NCBI RefSeq assembly: GCF_000003855.2
Contig: NW_003101682.1
Coordinates: 4,327,306-4,391,305 of the forward strand
Direction of reading: 5' to 3'
Origin: Blastomyces gilchristii SLH14081
Lineage: Eukaryota; Ascomycota; Eurotiomycetes; Onygenales; Ajellomycetaceae
Length of the DNA: 64,000 nucleotides
Shown here: in pieces, positions 24,112 through 36,100 of the stretch
How positions within the stretch are numbered: position 1 is the stretch's first letter
How the letters are laid out: each line of letters starts with the position of its first letter
Translations under genes and position numbers: made by a program
The notes under the pieces: generated by a model
What the model was told of the DNA's origin: nothing
The model's input: only the letters and a program-made list of their open reading frames with translations
Databases searched by the model: none

Positions 24112-27100
24112 TTTCATTATACTCATATGCAAGCGGAGCTTATGATGAGTCCTTGCATGATGTTAAATACAGGTCAAGTGTTGATTATACAGGAGAAAAT
24201 ACAGGTATTCAGACCATATCAAGATAACAAGACTGTAGAAAAATACAAAGAAGTGACAATTAGATATATGCAATAGTAACTTCTCAGTCCAGAAACATAG
24301 AGTAATTTATTGAAGTGATTTATATACCTCTGTATTTATTAGAAATCTGAGATGCTTGAGTTCTGAATTTAATGTATTCCCTGCGGGTTTCAAACCTACA
24401 CACCTTGGTTTCCCACGCCAAGGCGCTACCGGGTGCCCGCATTAACCATTCGGCCACCGGGGCAATTCTTGAGAGATCATTTAATACAGTTATTCATAAT
24501 CTGAATAATTGATTATATATAAATCATGCATCTCTTGCATTATCTGAATGTGTAAAAGTATGAACTGAGTCACTCAGTGTTGTTTACAGAATCACAGAGT
24601 GTTATTATTATTGATTGAATATTCGGAGATGTCAGTTCTTACATGTAGTTCTGAGAGGAATCAGAATGCTTCTTGATATACTGTCTCAGTAAGTATTTGA
24701 AGAAGTTTATCAGTCTGAGCTGTTGTATGCCGTAATTCATCTAGTGTAGATTTGAAAGAAGTTGAGACACTGATAACAGTTCTAATCAGAGAAGTATGTA
24801 TAGTGATATAAGTTATTTCATTGTGATTAACTAGTATCTTCAGATTCAAGAGCTGATGTTCTCAGTTCATTCAGCAGGTGTCTGTTACATCAGAAGAAAT
24901 ATTCTGCTCTTATTATAAGAGAGTATCTATCATTGAGTTCTGACTGTCAGAATGATAGTGTATTATGAAATTAAAATAACATAATAGCTTGAATCATCAC
25001 ATCTTTCATTCAGTAAGTTTATAAGTGATTGTGAAATGCTTGAGATTCTTATGATCTGTAATTATCTCAAATTTGAAGACACTTCAGAGTTTGAAGTCTC
25101 ATTCTTCTAGATAGTATACTATTGTGAGAAGTTTCTTGTCATAGATCTTGTAATTACATTTGACAGAACTCAGTTTCTTAGATATGAAGATGTATAATTG
25201 TAAGATGTATTCATTATTATATTGTAATATAGCTCTCTCTATATTATAGTAAGAGAGGTCAGCTTCAACAACTGTTTCTTAATCACAGTCAAATGTCATT
25301 GGTAGAGAGATATGACTGAATATCTTCTCTATCTCTGTGAATACAGCTTTGATATCTGCTGATTATTGAAATACTAAGTTCTTCTTGATAAGATCTGTAA
25401 GTGATCTGAGTATATCTGAGAAGTTTTGTATGAATCACTGATAGAAGTTAGCAAATTAAATGAAGCTTTGTACATCTTTCACAGTGTATAAATCTTCTCA
25501 TTCAAGAATAGCAGAAATCTTCTCAGAATTCATTTAGATTCTCTTATCAGCTTGTATGATAAAACATAGATATTTCATACTCTTGACTTTTAAATTACAC
25601 TTCTCTATATATGTATCAGTAGTTCTGCTTCTCATAATTATTATAATACTCTTTATTCATCTTCTTGATATTCTTTTCTGAACTCATCAGTAAAGATGAG
25701 AATGTTATCAAGATAAGCAGATACAAACTTATCAAGAAAATCTCAAAGTGCTTAGTTGATATACTTCTAAAATATACTGAGAGTGTTAGTTAATTCAAAA
25801 GATGTGATTACTTATTCAAAGAGATGATATTATATTCAGAATACTGTAAGTCACTCATCTTCTTTAGTGATATAAATCTTATGAAAAGCAGTGATGATAT
25901 CTAGCTTTCTAAATCATTGAGCTTTTCTGATATATGCTAGAGTTTCATTGATACAAGATAAAGAATAACAGTCTTTCTTTATTAATCTATTCAGTTCTTA
26001 ATAGCTCACACAGAATCAGAGTCTCTTATCTAGTTTTCTTGCAAAGAGAATAGAAGCTGTGATGAAAGAGTTACTAATATGTATGAATTGTTTATTCAAC
26101 AGATCATTGAGTGTCTTTTGAAGAAGAAGAAGTTTATCTTGAAATATAGTATAGAGAAGGCTTCAAGATGATTCAGCATTCTTATCATTCTTCTTTTCTA
26201 ACTTAATACTGTGATCTATTTCTGAGTCTTGTAAGAGGGGTAGATTTGTAACATTATCTTGTTAAAAAACATCTAGATATTCATGATATTATTGAGAGAG
26301 TTTTGTATGAGAGTCTGTTATTGTAATATGAAATGGGTTTTCTAGAGCTTTTTTAATATTGATCAGGCTGACAGAGTAGATTACTATATAATTCTACTGT
26401 GAGTGATCTTGTCAGTGATCTTGTTGATGACTTTATCAAGAGCTTTTTCAGAGCATTTCATAAGTGTTAGCAGAGATCTGTGTCAGGTTCATAGTCTTGT
26501 GAACATTATCTTTCTAGATTCTATCATTATTAGAGAATATTAAACTCCTGTTTTAAGCATTCAATAAGATGCCTTGTTCAGATAGTCAGATAAGTTCTAG
26601 CATAAGATTATAGTCAACATTATTAACTTCATAGGTATAAGCATCTTCATATTGATATTCCCTGACATCTGTGTTTAGTTTTATCATGTAATGAGTGCAA
26701 ACACCTTTTAAGTCATTAAATTCTCTTAGAAGTCAGAGTTTCAGTAAGAGAATACACTGAAGATCACAGTGTTTTACAACTGAAGATTTAATCATTGCAT
26801 AGTGATATAGATCACTATCTATCATGGCTTTTATATTATTTATATTATTCATCACAGTAGATACAAGAATCACATTCATTATCATCTTCTCTTCAAATCA
26901 TTGTTATTAGACCTTTTCAAGCTCCTGCTTGCATGTTTGAACAGAACCTAATCTTTTCCCTGATTTATCAAGGTGTTCTCATAGTTATCTTATGAATCTT
27001 TCTCTAATGTAATGTGGTTGATGTGAAGTGCCAGCATTGATCTTTCTTTTAACTGAGAAGGTACATAGGCTGATTGACAGTTGAGAGTGATATGTTCTTA

Positions 27101-28330
27101 TCAGTTACAATTAATACACACTTCTTATTAACATTATTCAGCAACTTCTTCAGGAGCAATCTCAGGGAGTTGAAAGCTTGTTCAGACAGCAGAGACTGTT
27201 ATTTATGTATAGATATTTGAGTCTACTCAATTCATAACATCTGCACTATTATTATTCTTTGATGCAGGTGTATGAGTGGCTGAGATGTAATGTTTTCTGT
27301 CACTCTTCTGTATACTCTTGAGCTTGATAAGATGATCATTCAATATCTGAAGTTATATACAGAAGGCTTTTTAAGTCTGGTCTTTGTCTACACTTATGAG
27401 AGCGTGTAGAAGTTCAAAACAGAATGTTTTCTTAAGCATGCTAATCTTTATTCAATTCTCTCAAGATTGACTATCTGCTTCTAGAATCTTGACATTGAAG
27501 TCAGAGATGATATTATGAGAGAGTATTTTTCTGTTAAGTACTCTGTAATCAATCTAATATCTTCTGCTGCATAGCAGTATTTCTGAACAGAATATCAAGA
27601 TATCTAATAATGTTCTCAGATATATGTAACACTGATTTACATGTCTTCATTCATGAATAAAACTTCTGCTTCGCACGATCTTTCAATTGATCATTGATAT
27701 ATCAATCTTGATTTGTTAATAAACTGATGACATTTTCATCTATACTTAGTTTCATGAGCATGTTCAACCGTCATAATAAGTAGAGAGTGAAGTCAGAAGT
27801 ATTAAAATATGCAGAGATATTTAGAATGTTTCCGCAGTACTTATATATTTATATCTGATTCAGTCAGTGTTGAAATTATCTGTACAGAGGTTTCTTGTTA
27901 AGTTAATTGTTGAATTTCCTTATATTGATATTGTTGATTCATGTGCATATCAGCTATCTATTGCTGTTGTAATTTCAACATTGCTTGAAGTCACTGTGAC
28001 ACTGTGTCTATGCTAATGTTCAAGAGTTCTCTTATATTCTCGGTAGATATAGCTGTATTATTCATTGAATGTGTAGTATCTGTGTTTGAGAGTTCTTTGA
28101 AAGGAGTGTAATTGAATGAATATCTCATATGTCTAAGATGTCAGAACTCTCAGGTCTTTTACTAATATTGTCTTTGTGAGATCTTGTTACAGAGCCAGAG
28201 TGACTGGTGAGTGAGCTTCTATTTAGAGACTCAGTGTCTGCTTAACTGATTGTTTATTTCTCTATTTCTTACATGTTATTACATGTTTGAATATCTTCTT
28301 CAATGAATAATCATTTCTAATGAGAAGATG
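23040..28330 (-). pseudogene. Gypsy-B gag-pol remnant
   Basis: Collinear with Gypsy-A on the minus strand. The integrase C-terminal segment with VLDSYNYCLNI...IHNVFYTSLL is at 23072-23269. The reverse transcriptase box again reads YLDN (about 25700-25720), preceded by KFVSA and followed by ILIF. Gag with a CCHC-like knuckle lies near 27060-27110 and the gag body at 27200-28100. A SINE interrupts the integrase/RNase H side at 24083-24464. Decay is the same as in Gypsy-A, with TGA for Trp. Confidence 0.85.
24083..24464 (-). mobile_element. SINE-A: tRNA-derived SINE nested in Gypsy-B
   Basis: About 382 bp on the minus strand. The tRNA-like head is at the right end (GCCCCGGTGGCCGAATGG reversed, box A about 24442-24458, box B about 24384-24396); the tail of TTA repeats (TAA on its own strand) is at the left end. 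It is flanked by a 14-bp duplication AATTCTTGAGAGAT at 24069-24082 and 24465-24478. It is much less mutated than the Gypsy around it. The D-arm resembles class II tRNAs such as tRNA-Ser, but the head is not a functional tRNA gene that I can fold with confidence. Confidence 0.88.
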
Positions 28331-28345
28331 ATGAACATTTTGTCA

Positions 28346-28618
28346 GTTTAAGAGACCTACACTGAATAGATCAGTATTAATATATAAGTCTTATATAACA
28401 AAAGTGGAAAATGTTAGAGAAGGAAAAAAGAGAAAGTGCAGAAATCAGTGATCAGAGTGAATATTTATACATGTACATAGTAAAGCTTTGAGGCGGAAGA
28501 ATAGAAATTCTGTGAGTTCTTCAGCCTAGAATTGATGACTGAGAATCGGAGCTTTTAGCAGGAATCTATGAAGTGTAATGAAATGGTCTATATCATTGAT
28601 CGGGCGCAGCCCGTCACA
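28346..28618 (-). repeat. Gypsy-B 5' LTR
   Basis: 273 bp, starts TTTAAGAGACC (decayed from TGTAAGAGGCC) and ends CCGTCACA on the plus strand. Confidence 0.88.
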
Positions 28619-28623
28619 TTTCA

Positions 28624-29571
28624 CAATATTCATACATTTCTCTGCAAGTGAGATAGCATATTCAACTTCAATTCTTTCTTATAATGCACCTGTATTATCT
28701 GGCTCAAGAGTTTCAATGATTATACATACAGACCTTAACAAGAACTGCAATATGCAGTGATACAGTGCTTTAGTATAAATGCTTTATTTTTGAGTATTCA
28801 ATGTATGTTGACTGTAGTCTTCTGAGCAAACCCCTTGATTTTTCATAAGAATGTCAGATTTACTTATGACTTCAGCATTCATAAGAATTTCTTTACATCA
28901 GACCTCATAGTTAGTGTCATTTAATGTGATTATAACTTTGATATTCATGACTTTTTAAACATTCTTTTGATATTCACAGATCTCAGATTTAAAATTATCT
29001 GCTGCAGAAGTGACTATCTGACATATACTCATTCTGTCACAGAATGTCATAAGATTATTGAATGTTATTAATATTATATCATCTAAACTGATGCTATACA
29101 TGGTACTTGTGTGTCACACTGCTGTACATATTGCTTATGAGCTTGAGCTGTCACTATCTAATTCATGATTTACTTTACTATTTGCAGATAACTTCATAAT
29201 CTCTTCTATAACTTTCATGTATTATATAATATCACTTTTCCCTTATTCTTTGTCAACAGATGACTGAGTGTGAGAATGTGAATGTAAAGTTCTTCTTCTA
29301 TTACTCTATGATGTAGACAAATCACTCATCAGTTAAAGAAGAGTTAAATGAAGAAATTAAAAAAAAAAACATATTATGTTATGCTGTAGAGTTCTGCTAT
29401 TTCAATTACTATCTAAGCAGATACACTTGAAACATGCAAAGAAAACATAGTAAAAGCATTCTCCTATTCAGAGTGAATACATTCAATGCTTACACAGGTG
29501 TTTTTTTTATACAAAAGTAAAAATAAAAATAATGTAATTCCTTGTTAAAACATGCTATCCGAGCTATAATC
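28624..29571 (-). pseudogene. Copia-2 5' internal region and gag start
   Basis: The reverse complement matches Copia-1 about 1139-2100, including the primer-site-like sequence next to the LTR and the gag N-terminal region. It was separated from the rest of gag by Gypsy-B. Confidence 0.8.
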
Positions 29572-29689
29572 TGTGAGATGATTAATCTGTTATATTCATG
29601 TGAAAAGAGCGCGCTATATATATATTACATATGAGATGACGTGTAGGCGGAGCCGTTGCTATGGCAACATCACTGAGATGAATGCTACA
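29572..29689 (-). repeat. Copia-2 5' LTR
   Basis: 118 bp; relatively intact (GAGCGCGCTA, GGCGGAGCCG retained) compared with the opposite LTR at 20275-20392. Confidence 0.88.
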
Positions 29690-29694
29690 TATAT

Positions 29695-30070
29695 TTAGCT
29701 TTCACTAGCTGCTAGTTAATTAGATTATAATAACAATCAATTAACATTCAATCTCTCTCATACTCTGTCAGAGTCAGGTTATATGTTCTAGCTTATTAAT
29801 TCTTTCATTATATAACTTCTCACAAGCTAACAACATTTTCAATTAAGCAAGCTGTCAGGAAATAAGAGGTCATACACTATAAATGTTATCAATCTAATAT
29901 TACTACTATTTTTCTTATCATCAGCTTACTACAATTGCATATCTAATACTTGCTAATACTAGCTCTCTTAGCTTGCACATTGATTTTACTATAAATAGCT
30001 GTATATTTTATATGCAATTAGATATGATAGATTAAGTACAGATAATATAAGAAATAAATCTTAATATATA
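29695..30070. other. AT-rich DNA, no recognised feature
   Basis: Flank of Copia-2, possibly the continuation of the transposase-like locus; joining it to 20274 gives an early TAG. Nothing else is identifiable. Confidence 0.5.
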
Positions 30071-30072
30071 TA

Positions 30073-30574
30073 GACTGATTAGCAGAATTATAAATTTCAT
30101 AATTAGTCTTATTTAATCTGATCTGATACATTTCTTGCTATAAATCTCACTGAGACTAATCATCAAAAAAACATGCAAAGTGACTATTAATCAGATCTTA
30201 CAATGAGACTATAACTTAGAAAAATTAAGAAAGTAATTTTATTTAATGTTATTTCATTTCAATCTTGATATAAAGTTTCTATTTTTAGAGATTTTAAAGT
30301 TTTTTTAGAGTATTTTTAATTTTTTCAAAAGTAGTGTTTTTTAATAACACTTAAATGAGATTTAAAGTCATTTAAAGCAATAAAATAGATTTACCACTGA
30401 GAAGTGAAAGTCATAATCTCATTTTAAAAATGTCATAAGAATAGATAGTAGGTTTCTTGAAGATAGTATAAGATTACTATTTAATCTTAATACTGTGTAA
30501 TAAAATTAATTAATTTAATAATAAGACTATTAAATATTCTGATTCTGATCTCAGATACAGTCACACAGTCAGTT
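30073..30574. mobile_element. MITE copy 1 (502 bp, mariner-type TA target)
   Basis: A 502-bp non-coding repeat, collinear over its full length with 48456-48957. The ends are GACTGATTAGC and ...CACAGTCAGTT, flanked by TA (30071-30072 and 30575-30576). This copy is heavily decayed (GGCC to GATT). The strand is arbitrary. Confidence 0.8.
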
Positions 30575-30576
30575 TA

Positions 30577-31050
30577 AATACATATGAAATTCATATATTT
30601 CTGACATATTTATCTGATATACTAAATTCAATAGTTATAAGTCTGATTAGTAGCATCTGAATAATACTATAATACTAATTTCAATTCTCATTCAAATAAA
30701 TAACTATCATTTACACTGAGATAATTGAATTCTACTTATATATATTCTGAACTTCTTAACTGTTAATCTGTTATACACTTGAAAATTCTGATTTATATAC
30801 ATGTTAAACTATTCAACTATTATACACTCAGAATTCTGATTATATTTATAATTTAAATGCTTGAACTGATTTCTCACTTTATTTAATATAATAATAATTA
30901 ATATAACTGTTCATTGTAATATTTCTAAAGATTAAAAACGTTGATACAAGTATATACTAAAAGATGCCAATAATAAGAAAGTATCTGGTTTTATTAATGT
31001 TAATAAACCTGGTATCTTCTCTGAATTAAAAAAAATCTCTGAAATTTGAG
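30577..31050. other. AT-rich DNA, no recognised feature
   Basis: Contains loosely repeated ATTCTGATTATATTTAT-like phrases and TTATACACTYGAAAATTCTG at about 30770-30845. No gene is seen. Confidence 0.5.
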
Positions 31051-31152
31051 TGTTCAAAAGAAGTCACCGCACAGGCTAAAATAGTATATATGTAAGAAAT
31101 CCCGCTTCTCGCGGATTCTTTACTTCTATTTCTATCTCTTATGTAATCCACA
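31051..31152 (+). repeat. Putative 5' LTR of Gypsy-E
   Basis: TGTTCAAAAG...AATCCACA, about 102 bp, with little mutated CCGC/CGCGG islands, followed directly by a primer-site-like GGGTTAGCAGCTC. No partner LTR is seen in the window, so the boundaries are inferred from TG...CA and the following sequence. Confidence 0.5.
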
Positions 31153-31399
31153 GGGTTAGCAGCTCTTGACTACACACAACTATATAGACTACAGTTCACA
31201 ACTACTATTTATAACTCAGATTAAATACTATTATATATTTAATCACTACATTTATCTTTCTACTGTGAATACTTTTAGTAGCTACTAATATATATTATGT
31301 CAAGCTATGAACATCTGAATAATTATTTTTGAGTATTTATTCTTATATTTCAAGCTCTATCAATCAGTAATCATCTGTTATAACTGAATAAACTAGAAA

Positions 31400-32340
31400 C
31401 TTATATACTTTAATCTCTGTAAACTCTACTGCGGACACTCAGAAGCAGCTATTCAAATTATAAATAATTTCTATAAAAGAAGTCTCGAAGCACTTATTAA
31501 TTACTTACAGAATATTATTCTCTATTATTTGTGACAGAGAAACTCTTCAAACTTATAAATAAATTAATCTCAGTAAGAACATTCTTAATATTTTCAACAG
31601 AATTAAGCTGTTTTTCTATAAGAAATACTTACTGTCTATAAATACTTTTAAACTGAGTTTCTTGACATAATTTTCAAAGATATCTGTGAATTAAAAAGAA
31701 ACTTTTTTAAGCTGTAACTACTTAAGATTATCTACTGAACTATAATCTATAAATGCTTTTACAAGTTTATCTTTGAAATTAACTCACAGGCTCAGCTGTG
31801 TGATATAAAAGATGAAGAAGCTGTTATCTATATAATTACAGATCTCTACTATACTGAAGGTAAGAATTGACTGAATTACCTAGATAATAATTATAAGAGA
31901 TTTCACTAATCAGTTCTTAAGATCTATTTAGAGAATAAGTTAAGAAACTCTGTAAGTAGAACAGAGAATATGTGAACTGTAATTACTAATAGTAGCAAAA
32001 GAGATAAAAAATCTGATAAAGATTACTTAGAGTACTTTATAAAATTATAATATGAATTGAGATCTGTGAAAACAGAGCTCTGAAACAAAATCTAAATAAT
32101 AATATTTACAAAAAGACTGAATAAAGATATATAGAATAAGCTTATTAAGTAAGACTCTAAGCACTTAACTGTGAAGAAACTGATAACTCTTATTCACTGC
32201 AGATAGATCACTGTAAGAGTTAGAGATCTGTAAAGAGAAAATTATTAATCATCTTTATAAGAGTTAGAATAACAGAGAACAGACTTACTATAAAAGAATA
32301 ATAAAATATAAATAAATTTGTATGTGACTACTGAGCAGAG
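31400..32340 (+). pseudogene. LTR-retrotransposon gag remnant (Gypsy-E, left part)
   Basis: A plus-strand frame with TGA-for-Trp reads DEEAVIYIITDLYYTEG near 31815 and continues through DYLEYFIKLQYELRSV (about 32020-32065), IIIFTKRLNKDI and DSKHLTVKKLITLIH (about 32155-32200). This is the layout of a Retrotrans_gag capsid domain in ascomycete Gypsy elements. A possible C-x2-C remnant follows near 32320. The frame then stops resembling gag at the start of LINE-2. The matching pol is probably the segment 46803-49199. Confidence 0.6.
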
Positions 32341-32465
32341 TGAGAGAGATTTATAAGCTTCTGTGAATAAAATATATAATAAAAAGAGTAAGAAAAAAGA
32401 GTCTCAACTTTATCTATTTTAAATCAGAGTATCGAAGAAAGAAAAAATAAATAGAGAAACAACAA

Positions 32466-33331
32466 GTGCTTGAAATACAGGAACTAGAAAAAGCAAGCAA
32501 AATTCTTGGAAAACAGTGTCTGAGTAAGAAGAATGAAGAAGTTCTGTTAATTCTTCATGCTCAGGCTAGACAACTACAAGAAGTGATCAAGTTCAAACTT
32601 GGAATTTCAAACACAATTCAAAAAACATTGAAATCTTCTAGTACAGTCACTGACTCTTTCTCATCTTCTACTTCTTCATCTTCTTCTTCAAATCAGAAGA
32701 AAATATATGCTCAAGTAGCAGAATCTGCTGTCTCTAAACCTGCTATTTCAAAACCTGCTCAAAATTCTGAGAAAACTGAGAAGAATATTACTCAGACCTC
32801 TGTTCATAGAAAATAAAAAAAAGAAATGCAAAAAGAGAAGAACTTTCAACTCTCTAGAAATAGAAGACTTATTCTCAAAGTCTCAAAGCAGAAGATCTTG
32901 CAAAAAAACAAGCTAAACTCAAATCTCATTTTCAGAATTAGATATGAAATTAACTAGCAGTTCTTTTCTCAGTTAATGACTGATATTGAAGTTCAAAAAC
33001 CATTTATAGCTTCAATTGAGTCATCTTTCTTTGAAAATTCTATTATTTTGACTACAATGTCTGAATTCAGTGCAGAATTCCTTATTCAGAATGAGAATCT
33101 CTGAAAATCAGCAATAGAATCTCTGCTAAATACAATAATTCTATCTGAGATAGATGAAAAGTGAGACAAATTCATTCTTTATGATATTTCAGTTGAAATT
33201 TTTGACTGTGAGAAAGAAATGCTACTTCTCAAAAATGAATTAGAAGAATATAATTCTATTCAACTGAGAAAAGAGCCTGTATGACTTAATTCAATTGAGT
33301 TCAGACAGAGTAGAAGAAATGTCTCTGTTCT
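32466..33331 (+). pseudogene. LINE-2 ORF1 (gag-like), 5' portion
   Basis: The best stretch is 32466-32816 (117 codons from a GTG, preceded in frame by IEKQQ). It has a Gln/Glu/Lys-rich coiled-coil-like N-terminus (QARQLQEVIKFKLGIS), a Ser-rich linker, then YAQVAESA as in LINE ORF1 proteins. The frame continues with TGA/TAA stops to the LINE-1 insertion. No start codon is certain. Confidence 0.65.
33320..33331. repeat. Target-site duplication of LINE-1, left copy
   Basis: TGTCTCTGTTCT, repeated exactly at 35394-35405. Confidence 0.85.
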
Positions 33332-35393
33332 TATTAATATTATTATTATTATTCTTCAATTATAGATGTATGCAGTCAGAGACTATGACATCTACCTGAG
33401 AACTTTTAGTTCTCAGGGTTTTTCCTATATCTGTAAAGTTAACTATTATACATTCATCAATTTCAGATATGCAAAATCAGAAAATTCCGGCTCAGAATAC
33501 AAAAACTGTTTACAAATTGCAGTGTTTTAACATTGTCTCATACTTTGAAATCATTTGACAATATCATGACAAAGGAAAAGAGAACACAGTCTTAAAGATA
33601 GACACATTAAATAGATATACAGAAAGAAATTGAAAGAAAAAGATAAAATAAAGAAAGACTGTAACAAAACAAATTATTAAAAGATAGTATATAGCTGTTT
33701 TAACAGACTATATCTGGTTGATTTCCTCCTCTTCATATTCAGATAATTCTGAATATAGCCATTTTCTTGTAGCTGCTTGAGTTTCTGATAGAAAGTCTAT
33801 TAAGTATTTAATTCCTGTCTCAGTTGAGAATAAGAATCTCATATTTAATTGATTTAGATCATACTTCTCTTTCAATCTGGCTCTGAGACTATTGTATAAT
33901 GCACAGTGCATTACAATATGCTCAGGATTCTCATTTGTATTGCAGAATGAGCATTCTATTGAGTCAAATCTATCATCAAATCTTTGTATATAAGATTTGA
34001 AATAGCCATGTCCTAGTTTCAGCTGTATTATAGATGAGAATATTTTCTTTTTACATTTAATTGAACAAGATTTCCACTTGGGTTTTGTTTCAAATCTTGA
34101 ATAATGTATACTCTTCTTTTGTTTCTGCCAGCTTTCATTTCACTTGTCTAAACAAGATTCTTTTATTTTTCTCTTTATAAAAGACTAGGACATAATTTTT
34201 TGAATAAATCTGCTTAATTCTGCACCCTTTTTTGCAGCTGAATCAGCCAATTCATTGCCATGAATATTCATATGAGCAGGAACCCAGTGCAGATGAATTA
34301 TCAGCTTTGATGTTCTTCTCTTTTGAATTTTCAAAACAGAGTTTAAGATCAGTTCAAGATTCATTTGATCATTATGAATCTGACTATTTCTAAGTCTTTT
34401 TAAAGCAGCTTGACTATCAGAGAATATTCATGCCTCTTTCAAACAATTTCCTCTTTTATGAGATTTTATTTCAATGAGTTTGAAAGCTTTCACTATTGCA
34501 AATAGTTCAGCATCAAAGACTTCACATTCAGAGCCTAGATTCCAGAAATCTGAGATAAAATTGATATTATCTTCAGTATAAGCAATGCCTGCATCTAATC
34601 TATTCAAGTTCTCATTTTTTGAGTCATCTGAATAAATCAGAATAGAGTCTTTTATATTGATTGTAGAAATTCTCTTCAAATGCTGTTCATATTCTTTCTC
34701 TTTTGATAGTTCACTTATTTGTAAGTCTATAAGAGATTCAAGCTTTTCTCTCCAGAGAGATAACTTCTCATGATCAACTTTTTCAATATTTAAAGAAGAA
34801 AATTGATTTTTAATCAGAGAGCATAGTCTGTACAGTTGAGAAGGCATTTTCTTTGAAGAATTATTTTCATTTCAATCAAGAAATGTATTCCAATCCAGTT
34901 CATTTCCAGAGTTAATTGATGGAAATGAAGAAGAGACTCTTTCTCTGATTATATGATTTTAGCTCATCTTTACAACTCTCAGAGCATAGTTCATACAGGC
35001 CTTTTCAAATCTAATAGCAGGAGGAGGAATTGAAGCTTCAATTTGCATTGCTTTAATAGGTGATGATTTGAATGCTCTCAGAATTCTTCTCAAGGCTCTG
35101 TTTTGCAGACTTTGAAAGAGTTCAGTGAAATTCCCTTGATTATTTCATTAAACTTGAACTTCATAATCAGCTGCTGATGTGATACAGGCTATATATAACT
35201 GTCTCATAGCCTGGAAGAATAGACCTCTCTCTGTATTTGATAGTCTGATTATGTTGTTCAATAGTCTTTCTGCCTTGACAGTTCTTTGTTGAATGTGATA
35301 TTTAAAATTCAACTTGGAGTTTAACCATACTTCTAACCATTTGACATTTACACTGGGTTTAATCTCTCTATTTAAAAGAGTTAGAGATAGTTC
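33332..35393 (-). mobile_element. LINE-1: 5'-truncated LINE inserted in LINE-2
   Basis: About 2062 bp on the minus strand, with the (TTA)n tail at the left end and the 5' truncation in the RT domain at the right, flanked by a 12-bp duplication. It corresponds to LINE-2 about 38312-40373, same family. Truncation at the 5' end with a tail and a 7-20-bp duplication is the hallmark of target-primed reverse transcription. Confidence 0.9.
33700..35393 (-). pseudogene. LINE-1 ORF2 remnant (RT C-terminal part and RNase H)
   Basis: Minus strand. The RNase H is recognisable at 34428-34847: SILIYSDDSKNENLNRLDAGIAYTEDN supplies the first Asp and DAELFAIVKAFKLIEI the Glu. Downstream, the NIHGNELADSA-like block lies near 34230-34270, and the 67-codon frame 33708-33911 is the C-terminal tail with the H/C-containing end. 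It is less decayed than LINE-2, with one unbroken 139-codon stretch, fitting its status as the younger insertion. Confidence 0.8.
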
Positions 35394-35405
35394 TGTCTCT
35401 GTTCT

Positions 35406-36100
35406 AGTGTATACAAAGACACTTGAACAATCAAGAATCTCTGAAGTAAGAGTAGCAGGTTTGAAAATGAGAGTTCATGAATACAAAGACTCAAGAATGA
35501 ATCTCAAAGCTGAAACACAATGTTCAAACTGTCAAAGATATGAACACTTTACAATCTCTTATTTCAGAGACTCAAAATGCGCATTCTGTACTAGAGATCA
35601 TAAAACTAGTAAGTATAAATGTGAAACATGCTTAAAAAGAGATGAAATATGTCAATATACTCTGCTTAAGTGCTTCAATTGCAAAGAAAAACATGCATCT
35701 AGCTCAAAAGAATGTGTATTTACTTCAAGAACTCAGAAGAACTGAAGAAAAGATGAAGCTCAAAGTGAATCTAAAACTGTAGAGAAAAGTCAAGCTAGTA
35801 AATCTACACCTGTAAGCTTAAAAAGAAGAAACTCTCAACTATCTAGATCTTCAAACTTCAATTCTCCAGCTAAATGTAAACAGAATTTGAATTCTCAAAT
35901 ATCTGTTAAGATTAGAGAATTGAGAAATAACTCTGATGATAAACTAGATAGAATGTAAGCAGTTGAGATTTCTGCTTTTCAAAATAGTTATAATCTACTA
36001 TCTGATGATAGTGATTAGATTCTACTCTATATTCACTCTCTTTTAGTATGAATGTATAACAAAAAGAACAAAAAAAGTGTAAAAACTCTTCAAAAATCAC
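35406..36100 (+). pseudogene. LINE-2 ORF1, 3' portion with zinc knuckles
   Basis: Continues ORF1 after LINE-1. Frame 35406-35742 holds a Cys/His array: CSNCQRYEHFTISYF, CAFCTRDHKTSKYKCETC, CFNCKEKHASSSKEC (35520-35715). These are CCHC-type knuckles in the arrangement seen in Tad-like ORF1 proteins, which bind the element RNA. Some expected Gly and Cys positions are changed (YFRDSK for a Cys/His knuckle). The frame then runs on with stops to about 36100. Confidence 0.75.

Larger units (their letters stand above)
22587..28618 (-). mobile_element. Gypsy-B: Ty3/Gypsy element nested in Copia-2
   Basis: 6032 bp between identical TTTCA duplications (22582-22586 and 28619-28623) that interrupt the Copia-2 gag frame. 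LTRs are 272 and 273 bp. The family is that of Gypsy-A. Removing the SINE and its duplication (about 396 bp) leaves about 5.64 kb, close to Gypsy-A. Confidence 0.92.
20275..29689 (-). mobile_element. Copia-2: internally deleted copia element carrying a nested Gypsy
   Basis: Minus-strand relative of Copia-1 with two 118-bp LTRs. Without the nested Gypsy-B and its duplicated target it is about 3.38 kb, against 5.2 kb for Copia-1. The missing ~1.8 kb corresponds to Copia-1 about 3605-5425; the junction is near 21080-21090, and the deletion removes most of integrase and the reverse transcriptase. Flanking 5-mers are AATAT (left) and TATAT (right), an imperfect duplication. Confidence 0.88.
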
